Shown here: positions 1 to 6,553 of the stretch, piece by piece
Numbering within the stretch: position 1 is the stretch's first letter
Layout of the letters: every line of letters starts with the position of its first letter
Assembly (NCBI GenBank): GCA_900548305.1
Contig: URJZ01000039.1
Span: 1 to 8,718 of the forward strand
Direction: 5' to 3'
From: an uncultured Oscillospiraceae bacterium
GTDB lineage: Bacteria; Bacillota; Clostridia; Oscillospirales; Acutalibacteraceae
DNA length: 8,718 bases
Made by a program: the position numbers and the translations under genes
The notes under the pieces: model-generated
Databases searched by the model: none
What the model saw: only the letters and a program-made list of their open reading frames with translations
What the model was told of the DNA's origin: nothing

Positions 1-272
1 CAGTTATCCGGGTAATCAAACGAAAAACTTGGATAAGTAATCGCGTTTGCTTCTCCAAAATGTGTGGTATAGGTTTGTGTTACACTGTTCGTATTGTCTT
101 TTACATCTTCGTTTGCAACTATGCCTTCTGAAGGAGAAGGATTTTGTGCATTTGTATTACTGTTGATTACTGATGATTGATTTTCGTTACCGGTAGCTGT
201 AGAACAAGCGGTACAGCTTACTACTATCATTCCGGCTAATATAAATAAGAGTATTTTTGGTGTTTTCTTCAT
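1..272 (-). CDS. putative lipoprotein, N-terminal part (runs off left edge)
   Basis: Only the first 90 codons are in the window; the gene continues beyond position 1. The start ATG (272-270) is preceded by AAGAGGT seven bases upstream. The product begins MKKTPKILLF, followed by a hydrophobic stretch (about residues 7-18) and VVSC at 17-20, a plausible lipobox with C20 as the lipidated cysteine; C23 (CTAC) is a second candidate. After it comes a low-complexity Asn/Ser/Thr/Gln-rich linker (about 24-65), typical of the flexible tether of Gram-positive surface lipoproteins. The visible part ends with FSFDYPDN, which looks like the start of a folded extracellular domain. I infer a membrane-anchored protein facing outward. 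The function cannot be told from this fragment and I do not recognise the family. It is transcribed divergently from the membrane-protein remnant to its right. Confidence 0.8.
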   Translation of the reverse strand, partial: MKKTPKILLFILAGMIVVSCTACSTATGNENQSSVINSNTNAQNPSPSEGIVANEDVKDNTNSVTQTYTTHFGEANAITYPSFSFDYPDN

Positions 273-317
273 TTTACATACCTCTTTTTCATTTTTGACA
301 GTTTTCTTTTTAAATTT

Positions 318-346
318 AGTATAGCACATGTAAAAATGGCAAACAA
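318..346 (-). promoter_or_regulatory. sigma-A-type promoter for the lipoprotein gene
   Basis: On the minus strand TTGTTT (346-341) is followed after exactly 17 bases by TATACT (323-318). The -10 is preceded by TGC, giving an extended -10 element. The expected transcript start is near 311, leaving a leader of about 40 bases before the ATG at 272. Confidence 0.7.
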
Positions 347-359
347 GCTTGCTTTACTT

Positions 360-400
360 CTATTTTAACTCTTTCATTAATATCGTGAAAGAAAAAATAG
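360..400. repeat. imperfect 41-bp inverted repeat upstream of the lipoprotein promoter
   Basis: Outer arms CTATTTT (360-366) and AAAATAG (394-400) and inner arms TCTTTCA (370-376) and TGAAAGA (386-392) are complementary. They are separated by a 3-versus-1-base mismatch, with a nine-base loop at 377-385. No T-run follows on either strand, so it is not an obvious terminator. It begins 14 bases beyond the -35 box of the lipoprotein promoter and could be a regulator-binding site. Its role is unknown. Confidence 0.45.
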
Positions 401-600
401 TAAACAGATAAAGTAGAAGGAGAGAGGAAAAGAGTTTTTTATAAATAATAGAAGCCAATCTGTTTTACGTCAAAACAAAATATATGTTCGGTTTTTGATA
501 AGCTGAGAAGCGAAGTGCTTAAGAGTGAATTATCTGACTCTTTTAAAATTATATTTGCTATAGTAAAATTTATATTATATACAAATACATTGAATACACA

Positions 601-1084
601 ATGAGAAATAAGATGGAAACATTTCTAAATATCATACTAATTATCGTTCTCACTATTGTAGTGGCGGGAGTAATAGTATTTGTTTCCTATTGGAACAAAA
701 AGACTGCTGATCATCAGGTCAGAATATCACTAGCCTTATGCATTATTTTAATGCGGTGCTTATCATTGGAGTTGCTTTTTATTTTTATTATGTTATATAC
801 AAACGAATGCCCAGTTTTCGTTTGGTTTTATTTGCCCTGTATGCTAGCTGTAGATATTATATCACTTACTGTATTTTATCAATTTAAAATTACTGATAAT
901 AAAACAGGTTTTTATTATCAAAATTCTTTCGGAAAATGCCAAAGATATGAATATACGGAAGTTAGCTGTTTTAGCATAGGAAGAACCTACACATTTTATC
1001 TGCAAGACGGAAAAAGATAAAATTAGAATGGGGACACGAAAATTAAGAACGATTTTTGAAAGCAATGACAGAGAGCCATTATAA
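601..1084 (+). pseudogene. small three-helix membrane protein with PH-like tail, frameshifted
   Basis: The intact part (601-1020) encodes 139 residues. It has three hydrophobic segments at about 8-31, 42-65 and 72-95, then a soluble tail (96-139) rich in alternating aromatic and polar residues (GFYYQNSFGK, YTFYLQDGK) that resembles the beta-rich PH-like tail of small bacterial membrane proteins. The frame stops at TAA 1018-1020. Removing one A from the A5 run at 1011-1015 lets translation continue as DGKDKIRMGTRKLRT and on to TAA at 1082-1084, giving about 160 residues with a natural-looking end. I infer a single-base insertion has broken the gene; a sequencing error or a tolerated truncation is also possible. 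The ATG at 601 has no clear ribosome site, and ATG 613 is an alternative. It converges on gatB across a shared terminator. Function unknown. Confidence 0.55.
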
Positions 1085-1125
1085 ATCGACAGGGAACATA
1101 TTGTATAAAATATATACCAATCAAT

Positions 1126-1167
1126 AAAAAAAGCAAGAAGGCTCTTTATAAAGCTTTCTTGCTTTTT
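1126..1167. terminator. bidirectional rho-independent terminator
   Basis: AAAAAGCAAGAA (1128-1139) pairs with TTCTTGCTTTTT (1156-1167), extended inward by a G-T pair and GCT/AGC (1140-1143 with 1152-1155). The loop is about eight bases. A seven-A run (1126-1132) gives a U-tract on the minus strand, and TTTTT (1163-1167) gives one on the plus strand. It lies 13 bases beyond the gatB stop and about 40 bases beyond the end of the rightward remnant, so it can end both convergent transcripts. Confidence 0.9.
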
Positions 1168-1179
1168 GTTTATACGATA

Positions 1180-2601
1180 TTATTTTGAAGCATTTACCAT
1201 TTCAATCAATAATTTTTCAGCTTCCACTGCATCTGCACGGCCGCGTGAGTTTTTCATTACAAAGCCAAGCAAAGATTTTAATGCCTTTTCTTTACCACCT
1301 AAGTAGTCGGCAACAGCATTTGGATTATTTGCAATGGCCTCTGTACATAATTTTTTTAATGTATCGGCATCTACACCGCCCATATCTTCTTCTTTGATAA
1401 AGTCGGTGGCTGGTTTGCCTTCATCTAACATTTTTTCTAATGTTGATTTTAAAAGATTCATTTTAATTTTGCCACTGTCCAACAGAAGGACAAGATCTCT
1501 CAAGTATTCAGGAGAGAGCGCAATATCAAAAGCTTCTTTTTCTGTTTCGTTTTCTACACGTCTAAATATTTGGCCAATAATACAGTTTGCAACTACCTTT
1601 GGATTTGCAACACCTTCACTAGCTTTTTCAAAATATTCTGCTACCTTGCGGAATTTGACCAACAATCTTGCATCTACTTCTGGAATACTAAGTTCGTTTA
1701 CATAACGAGCAAATTTTGCGTCAGGCAATTCGGGAAGAAGAGTTTTAAAGTGGTCAATTTTCTCTTGACTTACCTCAATTGTAACCAAATCTGGTTCTCT
1801 AAAATAACGATAGTCGTTGGCATCTTCTTTGCCGCGCATACTTTCTGTTCTGTTTTCTTCTACAATATAGCGTAGGGTTTCCTGTGTAACCTCTTTGCCT
1901 TCGTCTAATAGTTCAGCCTGACGGCTTACTTCGTACTCCATTGCTTTTGTCATATAAGTAAAGGAGTTCATATTTTTAATTTCGGTTCTGGTTCCAAATT
2001 CAGTGGAACCGACAGGACGTAAGGAAATATTGACATCGCAACGCAGAGAACCTTCCTGCATTTTACAGTCAGAAACACCGATATATCTCATAATCATTTG
2101 CAGCTTTTCTACATATTCTCTTGCCTCATCAATGGAGCGAATATCAGGTTCAGATACAATTTCAATCAGAGGTACACCGCCGCGGTTATAGTCTACATAG
2201 GTATTGCCCCGTTGATGTACCAGTTTTCCCGCATCTTCTTCAATATGAATACGGGTAATGCCGATTTTTCTGCCATTGGACAATTCGATATACCCATTCT
2301 TACAAAGAGGCATATCAAATTGAGAGATTTGATATGCTTTTGGCAAATCAGGATAACAGTAGTTTTTACGGTCCATTTTAGAGATATGAGAAATTTCGCA
2401 GTTGGTTGCCAAACCTGCCATAATAGCATAATCTACTACTTTCTGATTTAATTTTGGCAAAGTACCGGGTAAACCAATGCAAATAGGGCAGCAGTGTGTA
2501 TTTTGCTCTCCGCCAAACTCTGTGGTACAGCTGCAGAAAATTTTTGTATTGGTAGAAAGTTCTACGTGGGTTTCCAGTCCGGATACCAATTCGTATTTCA
2601 T
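1180..2601 (-). CDS. gatB: Asp-tRNA(Asn)/Glu-tRNA(Gln) amidotransferase subunit B
   Basis: GatB (473 residues, normal family length) is the tRNA-binding and kinase subunit of cytoplasmic GatCAB. It phosphorylates the aspartyl or glutamyl group on mischarged tRNA, which then accepts ammonia channelled from GatA. Family signatures visible are GLETHVEL (8-15) with E10 and H12 of the metal site, HIEEDAGK (119-126), YPDLPKAYQISQFD (83-96), VDYNRGGVPLIEIVSEPD (about 136-153) and DYRYFREPDL. A zinc-ribbon-like set C23xC25...C38xxC41 is present, as in many bacterial GatB proteins. The C-terminal helical YqeY-like tail ends near RGRADAVEAEKLL. The start ATG overlaps the gatA stop as ATGA, indicating translational coupling, with GGGGG seven bases upstream. 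It is the last gene of the operon, just before the two-way terminator. Confidence 0.98.
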   Translation of the reverse strand: MKYELVSGLETHVELSTNTKIFCSCTTEFGGEQNTHCCPICIGLPGTLPKLNQKVVDYAIMAGLATNCEISHISKMDRKNYCYPDLPKAYQISQFDMPLCKNGYIELSNGRKIGITRIHIEEDAGKLVHQRGNTYVDYNRGGVPLIEIVSEPDIRSIDEAREYVEKLQMIMRYIGVSDCKMQEGSLRCDVNISLRPVGSTEFGTRTEIKNMNSFTYMTKAMEYEVSRQAELLDEGKEVTQETLRYIVEENRTESMRGKEDANDYRYFREPDLVTIEVSQEKIDHFKTLLPELPDAKFARYVNELSIPEVDARLLVKFRKVAEYFEKASEGVANPKVVANCIIGQIFRRVENETEKEAFDIALSPEYLRDLVLLLDSGKIKMNLLKSTLEKMLDEGKPATDFIKEEDMGGVDADTLKKLCTEAIANNPNAVADYLGGKEKALKSLLGFVMKNSRGRADAVEAEKLLIEMVNASK

Positions 2602-4070
2602 AGTGTAACCCCCATTTCTACAGCTTTAAATGTGCCATTTTCTCTTGTAACTGCTTCAAATTGATAAGCAGCATTTAAAATAGTTGATTCACAGAAATGA
2701 TTTCCGATTAACTGTAAACCAATAGGCAAACCCTTACTGTCAAATCCACATGGAACGGAAATAGCAGGAAGACCTGCAATATTGACAGGAACAGTACAAA
2801 TATCGGTTTGATATGTTTGTATTGCATCTTTCTGTGTTTGTCCGCGTTCAAAAGATGTCATAGGTACGGTTGGCGCTAAAATGACATCACAAGTTTCGAA
2901 TACACGCTTAAATGCGTTTACAATTACACCGCGTAAATTTTGTGCTTTTTTATAGTAAGCATCATAGTATCCTGCGCTTAATACATAGGTACCAAGTAAA
3001 ATTCTATGCTTTACTTCTGCACCGAATCCTTCGCTACGTGTTTTACAAATCATTTCGTTGATATCCTCATAATGAGGTACTTTGTATCCGTAACGAATGC
3101 CGTCATAACGTCCCAAGTTAGAAGAGGCTTCGGCACATGCCAAAATATAGTATACAGGCAATCCATATTTGATTTCAGGGATAGAGCATTCTATAATTTC
3201 AGCTCCTAATTGACGATATATTTCAATGGATTTTTCCATAGCAACGCGAACGTCTTCGTCAATACCTTCAAAATATTCTTTTACGATACTTATTTTCATA
3301 CCTTTAATTTCTTTGTTTAAAGAGGCAGCAGCGGACTCTTTTTTTCCTTGAGAAGTAGAGTCCATAGGATCATGCTGTGCAATAGCATCAAATACCAAAG
3401 CTGTATCTTCAACAGAGGTAGTAATAGGACCGATTTGGTCAAAGCTGGAAGCATATGCAATCAATCCATAACGAGAAACAGCTCCATAAGTTGGTTTTAA
3501 ACCAACAACGCCGCAAAAACTTGCAGGTTGGCGAATAGAGCCGCCTGTATCGGAACCTAAGCCAAATACAGCAATATTTCCGCTAACAGAAGAAGCAGCT
3601 CCTCCGGAACTGCCACCTGCAACGTGATTTGGATTATGAGGGTTAAAAGAACCGCCAAAGCAAGAAGTTTCACTGGAAGAACCCATTGCAAATTCGTCCA
3701 TATTGGTTTTACCTAACAAAACTGCATTTTGATTTTGCAGTAAATCCCAGACCGTAGCATTATAAATTGGAGTATAACCCTGCAGTATTTTAGAACAGCA
3801 GGTAGTTTCAATATCTTTTGTAGAAATATTATCTTTTAATGACATAGGGATTCCTTCTAACGGAAGAAGAGATTCCCCACGCATAATTTTTTCATCTACT
3901 TTTTTTGCAGTTGCCAGCGCTTGTTCCTCAGTTACTTTTACATAAGCGTTTAACACTTTGTTTTCTTTTTCAATACTTGCAAGGTATTGCTTTGTTAGCT
4001 CCTCGCAAGAAATTTGTTTTGAGGAAAGGAGTTTGCTGGTTGCTTTAATTTTACTAAAGTTTGTTTCCAT
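2598..4070 (-). CDS. gatA: Asp-tRNA(Asn)/Glu-tRNA(Gln) amidotransferase subunit A
   Basis: GatA is the amidase-signature glutaminase that hydrolyses glutamine and feeds ammonia to GatB. I place the start at ATG 4070-4068, giving 490 residues. With this start the catalytic triad falls at K79 (PMSLKD), S154 (GGSSGG) and S178 (GSDTGGSIRQPA), the same numbers as in the well-studied Staphylococcus aureus enzyme. AGAAAGG lies about 12 bases upstream, a long but usable spacing. An in-frame TTG at 4112, directly abutting the gatC stop, would add 14 residues that do not look like GatA (IFGLTLLERHGCY) and has no ribosome site. Other hallmarks are GKTNMDEFAMGSSSE (120-134) and GVVGLKPTYGAVSRYGLI (177-200 region). 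The gene lies 42 bases after gatC and overlaps gatB by four bases. All catalytic residues are present. Confidence 0.97.
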   Translation of the reverse strand: METNFSKIKATSKLLSSKQISCEELTKQYLASIEKENKVLNAYVKVTEEQALATAKKVDEKIMRGESLLPLEGIPMSLKDNISTKDIETTCCSKILQGYTPIYNATVWDLLQNQNAVLLGKTNMDEFAMGSSSETSCFGGSFNPHNPNHVAGGSSGGAASSVSGNIAVFGLGSDTGGSIRQPASFCGVVGLKPTYGAVSRYGLIAYASSFDQIGPITTSVEDTALVFDAIAQHDPMDSTSQGKKESAAASLNKEIKGMKISIVKEYFEGIDEDVRVAMEKSIEIYRQLGAEIIECSIPEIKYGLPVYYILACAEASSNLGRYDGIRYGYKVPHYEDINEMICKTRSEGFGAEVKHRILLGTYVLSAGYYDAYYKKAQNLRGVIVNAFKRVFETCDVILAPTVPMTSFERGQTQKDAIQTYQTDICTVPVNIAGLPAISVPCGFDSKGLPIGLQLIGNHFCESTILNAAYQFEAVTRENGTFKAVEMGVTL

Positions 4071-4112
4071 GTAACAGCCATGCCTTTCTAATAAAGTGAG
4101 ACCAAATATCAA

Positions 4113-4391
4113 TTAAGAACGTCTTTTTACAAGGAAATATCCTTCGTCTTGACTTTCCGCATTCTTTAAAATTTCTTCTCTATCATAAGAAGGAACCACA
4201 ACATCTTCCCGCAATACATTGGAAAGGTTATTAATATTATCAAAGTTAGTTTGCTCACATTGCGCGGTACTGATTGTTTCAGCAAATGCAATGATATTAT
4301 CCATATCTTTTGTCAAAGCGTCCAGTTCTTCTTCTTTGATATACAGTTTGGAAAGTCTCGCCATTTGCAGAACATCTTCACGTGTTACCAT
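4113..4391 (-). CDS. gatC: Asp-tRNA(Asn)/Glu-tRNA(Gln) amidotransferase subunit C
   Basis: GatC is the small subunit (92 residues, usual size about 95) that wraps between GatA and GatB and stabilises the complex. The sequence shows the family pattern: an N-terminal helix (VTREDVLQMARLSKLYI), an acidic second helix with DMDNIIAFAETI, then the hallmark LREDVVVPSYDREEILKNA segment (about 60-78) and a short tail that usually contacts GatA. Typical members have Pro after NA (NAPE); here it is Glu-Ser, a mild change. The start ATG has a strong AAAGGAGG site nine bases upstream. It follows aspS by 20 bases and precedes gatA, so it sits inside the aspS-gatCAB transcription unit. Confidence 0.96.
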   Translation of the reverse strand: MVTREDVLQMARLSKLYIKEEELDALTKDMDNIIAFAETISTAQCEQTNFDNINNLSNVLREDVVVPSYDREEILKNAESQDEGYFLVKRRS

Positions 4392-4411
4392 ATTAGGGAG
4401 CCTCCTTTTAT

Positions 4412-6145
4412 TTATCTGATTTTAATATGCACTTCGCGCAGTTGCTGTTCTGTTACCTCGGTAGGGGCACCAAGCAATAAATCTTGTGCGTTGCTGTTCA
4501 TTGGGAACGGAATAACTTCGCGAATATTTTCTTCCTCTGTCAAAAGCATAATCATACGGTCAATACCAGGAGCCATACCTGCGTGCGGTGGAGGACCGAA
4601 TTTAAATGCATTATACAGTGCAGGGAAGCTTTCTTCAATTTTATCTTCTGTATAACCTGCAATTTCAAATGCTTTTATCATGGTTGGCAAGTCATGGTTT
4701 CTTACAGCTCCGGAAGAAAGTTCAACACCATTACAAACAATATCGTATTGGTAAGCGAGTGTTTCGGTTGGCTCTTTCTCCAATAAAGCCTGTAATCCGC
4801 CTTGTGGCATAGAGAATGGATTATGAGTGAAAATATATGCGCCGGTTTCTTCGTCAATTTCGTACATAGGGAAGTCAACGATAAAGCACATTTTAAATTC
4901 ACTGTTATCAATCAATTCCAGACGACGGCCAAGCTCAGCACGGATTTGACCTGCCAGTTTGGCTGCAGCATTTGTTTCATCGGCAATAAAGTAAAGTACG
5001 CAGCCGGGAACCAAACCTGCTTTTTTGATTAAGTTATCACGCTGGTCATCCGGAATAAATTTATTGATAGGACCCAAAAACTCCATTTCATCAGTTACTT
5101 TGATGTAACCAAGCCCCATCATTTCGAGTTCTTCTGTTGCATATTTCAGCATATTTTCGAAAAAGCTTTTTGGTTTTGAAGCACAGTTTGGTACATTAAT
5201 GGCACGTACTGTTTTATTTTTAAAAGGTGCAAAAGTAGATGTTTCAAAAATTTCAGTGATATCTACAATCTCTAATGGATTTCTCAGATCCGGTTTATCC
5301 GTACCGTAACGCAACATAGCTTCCGCATAAGGAATGCGTGGGAAGGGTGTGTCAGACACTTTTTTGTCTGAGAACTTTTTGAATGTTTCGGAGATCACTT
5401 CTTCTGCAATTTGCAATACATCTTCCTGGGTTGCAAAGGCCATTTCAAAGTCTAATTGATAAAATTCACCCGGAGAACGGTCTGCTCTTGCGTCTTCATC
5501 ACGGAAGCAGGGGGCGACCTGAAAATAACGGTCAAAACCGGAAACCATAAGTAGCTGTTTAAAAATTTGTGGTGCTTGGGGCAATGCATAAAATTTGCCG
5601 TGATGTTTTCTGCTCGGAATTAAGTAATCGCGTGCGCCTTCGGGAGAAGACGTTGAAAGAATAGGTGTTTGAATATCTAAAAAGCCTAGTTCACTCATTT
5701 TATTACGTAAAAAAGAAATTACTTGTGAGCGCAGTACAATATTATTATGTACTTTTGGATTTCTTAAATCCAAAAAACGGTATTTCAAACGTACATCTTC
5801 TTTCGTATCTGTGGAGCTGTCCACTTCAAACGGTAAATTGGAAGGCGCCTTACCCAATACAGTTAAAGTCTCGGTTTTTATCTCTACTTTACCTGTTGCA
5901 ATTTTAGGGTTGATTGTGTCCTCACTTCTTAAAATAACTTCTCCCTCTACTGTAATACAGCATTGTCTATTTACATCAGAGAGCATAGCTTCGTCATAAA
6001 CAACAACTTGTACAACACCGTAGTGATCTCTGCCTCCGTGGTCACGGATATTTTCTACCCAACCTGCAACGCGTATTTTTTTTCCGATATCTGTTTCACT
6101 TACCTCGCCGCAAAGGTGGGTATGATATTGGTTGACACAAATCAT
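4412..6145 (-). CDS. aspS: aspartyl-tRNA synthetase, probably non-discriminating, with a gap in the OB-fold
   Basis: This class II synthetase (577 residues) attaches aspartate to tRNA(Asp) and, if non-discriminating, also to tRNA(Asn). Order of domains: anticodon-binding OB-fold (about 1-110), hinge, catalytic core with motif 1 around LGFLDIQTPILSTSSPEGARD, the QAPQ flipping loop (190-193; QSPQ in many relatives), motif 2 FRDEDARADR (214-223), a GAD-type insertion (about 300-415), and motif 3 GMAPGIDR (523-530). The C-terminal EVTEQQLREVHIKIR is typical. The oddity is in the OB-fold: NIRDHGG (32-38) joins directly to RDHYGVVQ, whereas family members have about six residues such as LIFIDM between them. 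H36 in RDHGG matches the histidine seen in non-discriminating enzymes. Start ATG 6145 has AAAGGA 11 bases upstream. It leads the gatCAB operon, which supports joint work in Asn-tRNA(Asn) synthesis. Confidence 0.96.
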   Translation of the reverse strand: MICVNQYHTHLCGEVSETDIGKKIRVAGWVENIRDHGGRDHYGVVQVVVYDEAMLSDVNRQCCITVEGEVILRSEDTINPKIATGKVEIKTETLTVLGKAPSNLPFEVDSSTDTKEDVRLKYRFLDLRNPKVHNNIVLRSQVISFLRNKMSELGFLDIQTPILSTSSPEGARDYLIPSRKHHGKFYALPQAPQIFKQLLMVSGFDRYFQVAPCFRDEDARADRSPGEFYQLDFEMAFATQEDVLQIAEEVISETFKKFSDKKVSDTPFPRIPYAEAMLRYGTDKPDLRNPLEIVDITEIFETSTFAPFKNKTVRAINVPNCASKPKSFFENMLKYATEELEMMGLGYIKVTDEMEFLGPINKFIPDDQRDNLIKKAGLVPGCVLYFIADETNAAAKLAGQIRAELGRRLELIDNSEFKMCFIVDFPMYEIDEETGAYIFTHNPFSMPQGGLQALLEKEPTETLAYQYDIVCNGVELSSGAVRNHDLPTMIKAFEIAGYTEDKIEESFPALYNAFKFGPPPHAGMAPGIDRMIMLLTEEENIREVIPFPMNSNAQDLLLGAPTEVTEQQLREVHIKIR

Positions 6146-6242
6146 ATTTCAAATAATCCTTTCATGATTAGAATTTTTGTTCCGTATAAAAGCATTGTTT
6201 GCTTTGAGCCTGGTATATACAATAAGCATATCTACAGACAAT

Positions 6243-6261
6243 ATATACTTATAAAGTATAT
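6243..6261. promoter_or_regulatory. 19-bp palindrome over the aspS -10 box (possible operator)
   Basis: ATATACTT (6243-6250) and AAGTATAT (6254-6261) are perfect inverted copies around a three-base centre. The right arm covers the whole -10 box and the left arm covers the expected start of transcription of the aspS operon. A dimeric regulator bound here would block transcription. AT-rich chance symmetry is possible. Confidence 0.4.
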
Positions 6262-6283
6262 CACTATTTACATTTGGTTTCAA
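6255..6283 (-). promoter_or_regulatory. sigma-A-type promoter for the aspS-gatCAB operon
   Basis: On the minus strand TTGAAA (6283-6278) and TATACT (6260-6255) are separated by exactly 17 bases, with TGA before the -10 giving an extended -10. Transcription would start near 6248, leaving a leader of about 100 bases. A weaker second candidate, TTGTCT (6241-6236) with TATATA (6219-6214) at 16-base spacing, lies within that leader. No T-box specifier hairpin or antiterminator is visible. Confidence 0.7.
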
Positions 6284-6296
6284 TAAAATTTGGCAG

Positions 6297-6357
6297 AAAT
6301 CCTATGGAATACGGACATATTTTCTTACAAGTTATAATATTTATATACATAGGATTT
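6297..6357. repeat. 10-bp inverted repeats around a 41-bp AT-rich core
   Basis: AAATCCTATG (6297-6306) and CATAGGATTT (6348-6357) are perfect inverse complements. The 41-base core contains TATAAT (6333-6338), but no convincing -35 box at the right distance. The arms contain two adjacent G/C pairs each, unusual in this AT-rich stretch, so chance is less likely than for the other repeats. It could be a paired operator for the divergent promoters or the ends of a tiny element; neither is shown. Confidence 0.5.
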
Positions 6358-6436
6358 AAAAAATAACATTTATGGTGTAAAAAATGTCTTATGTGATTTT
6401 TAATATCATTAAATTTATATAAAATATCTAAAAATG

Positions 6437-6482
6437 ATATACAAAAAATCTTTAGAGCTTTTTGTATATTATTTTTTGTATA
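6437..6482. repeat. inverted repeat ATATACAAAAA/TTTTTGTATAT plus a third copy
   Basis: ATATACAAAAA (6437-6447) and TTTTTGTATAT (6459-6469) are perfect 11-base inverted arms around an 11-base loop. A further direct copy, TTTTTGTATA, sits at 6473-6482, ending six bases before the -35 box of the methionine gene promoter. Three copies of one decamer just upstream of a promoter suggest a regulator-binding site. A hairpin terminator is less likely, because no gene ends upstream on the plus strand. Confidence 0.5.
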
Positions 6483-6488
6483 CCAGAA

Positions 6489-6517
6489 TTGTATTTGTTT
6501 TTGTTGTCATGTATAAT
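6489..6517 (+). promoter_or_regulatory. sigma-A-type promoter for the homocysteine methyltransferase/MTHFR gene
   Basis: TTGTAT (6489-6494) and a perfect TATAAT (6512-6517) are separated by 17 bases. The start of transcription would be near 6524, leaving only about 30 bases of leader. That leader holds the GGAG ribosome site (6540-6543), ten bases before the ATG. It is far too short for a SAM (S-box) riboswitch. Confidence 0.75.
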
Positions 6518-6553
6518 AATTAGCATCTTATTTTTATTTGGAGATATTATTAT

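Larger units (their letters stand above)
273..600. other. divergent intergenic region, 328 bp
   Basis: This AT-rich stretch lies between the divergent lipoprotein gene and the membrane-protein remnant. It holds the lipoprotein promoter and leader and the 360-400 inverted repeat. A purine-rich run around 417-435 looks like a ribosome site but is followed by no usable reading frame. Short self-complementary segments are AAGC/GCTT around 512-522 and AAGAGT (521-526) with ACTCTT (537-542). For the rightward gene the best promoter-like element is TGC-TATAGT (556-564), an extended -10 without a good -35 box. I see no further gene or RNA here. Confidence 0.6.
6146..6553. other. divergent intergenic region, 408 bp, very AT-rich
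   Basis: This stretch separates the leftward aspS operon from the rightward methionine gene. From left to right it holds the aspS leader, with a small AAAGCA/TGCTTT hairpin around 6189-6205, the aspS promoter with its overlapping palindrome, a pair of 10-base inverted repeats (6297-6306 and 6348-6357), an 11-base-arm inverted repeat with a further direct copy (6437-6482), and the promoter and ribosome site of the methionine gene. I see no coding region or recognisable riboswitch. Confidence 0.7.

Noticed and set aside
498..542. Possible structured RNA or terminator (AAGC/GCTT and AAGAGT/ACTCTT stems)
   Set aside because: The stems are short and have long loops, and no gene ends upstream. They are not distinguishable from chance in AT-rich DNA.
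1185..1875. Plus-strand open frames opposite gatB
   Set aside because: They are mirror frames of a clearly real gene, with no ribosome sites and no recognisable protein features. The same holds for frames opposite gatA, gatC, aspS and the end of the MTHFR fusion.
4071..4112. Longer gatA starting at TTG 4112
   Set aside because: It has no ribosome site, adds 14 residues unlike GatA, and the ATG at 4070 puts the catalytic residues at K79, S154 and S178 exactly as in the reference family.
5352..5371. Hairpin TCAGACA/TGTCTGA inside aspS
   Set aside because: It lies in the codons for SDKKVSD, where two similar Ser-Asp codon pairs create the symmetry. It is in mid-gene with no sign of function.
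6146..6254. T-box leader for aspS
   Set aside because: The leader is only about 100 bases and shows neither a conserved T-box motif nor a terminator/antiterminator pair.
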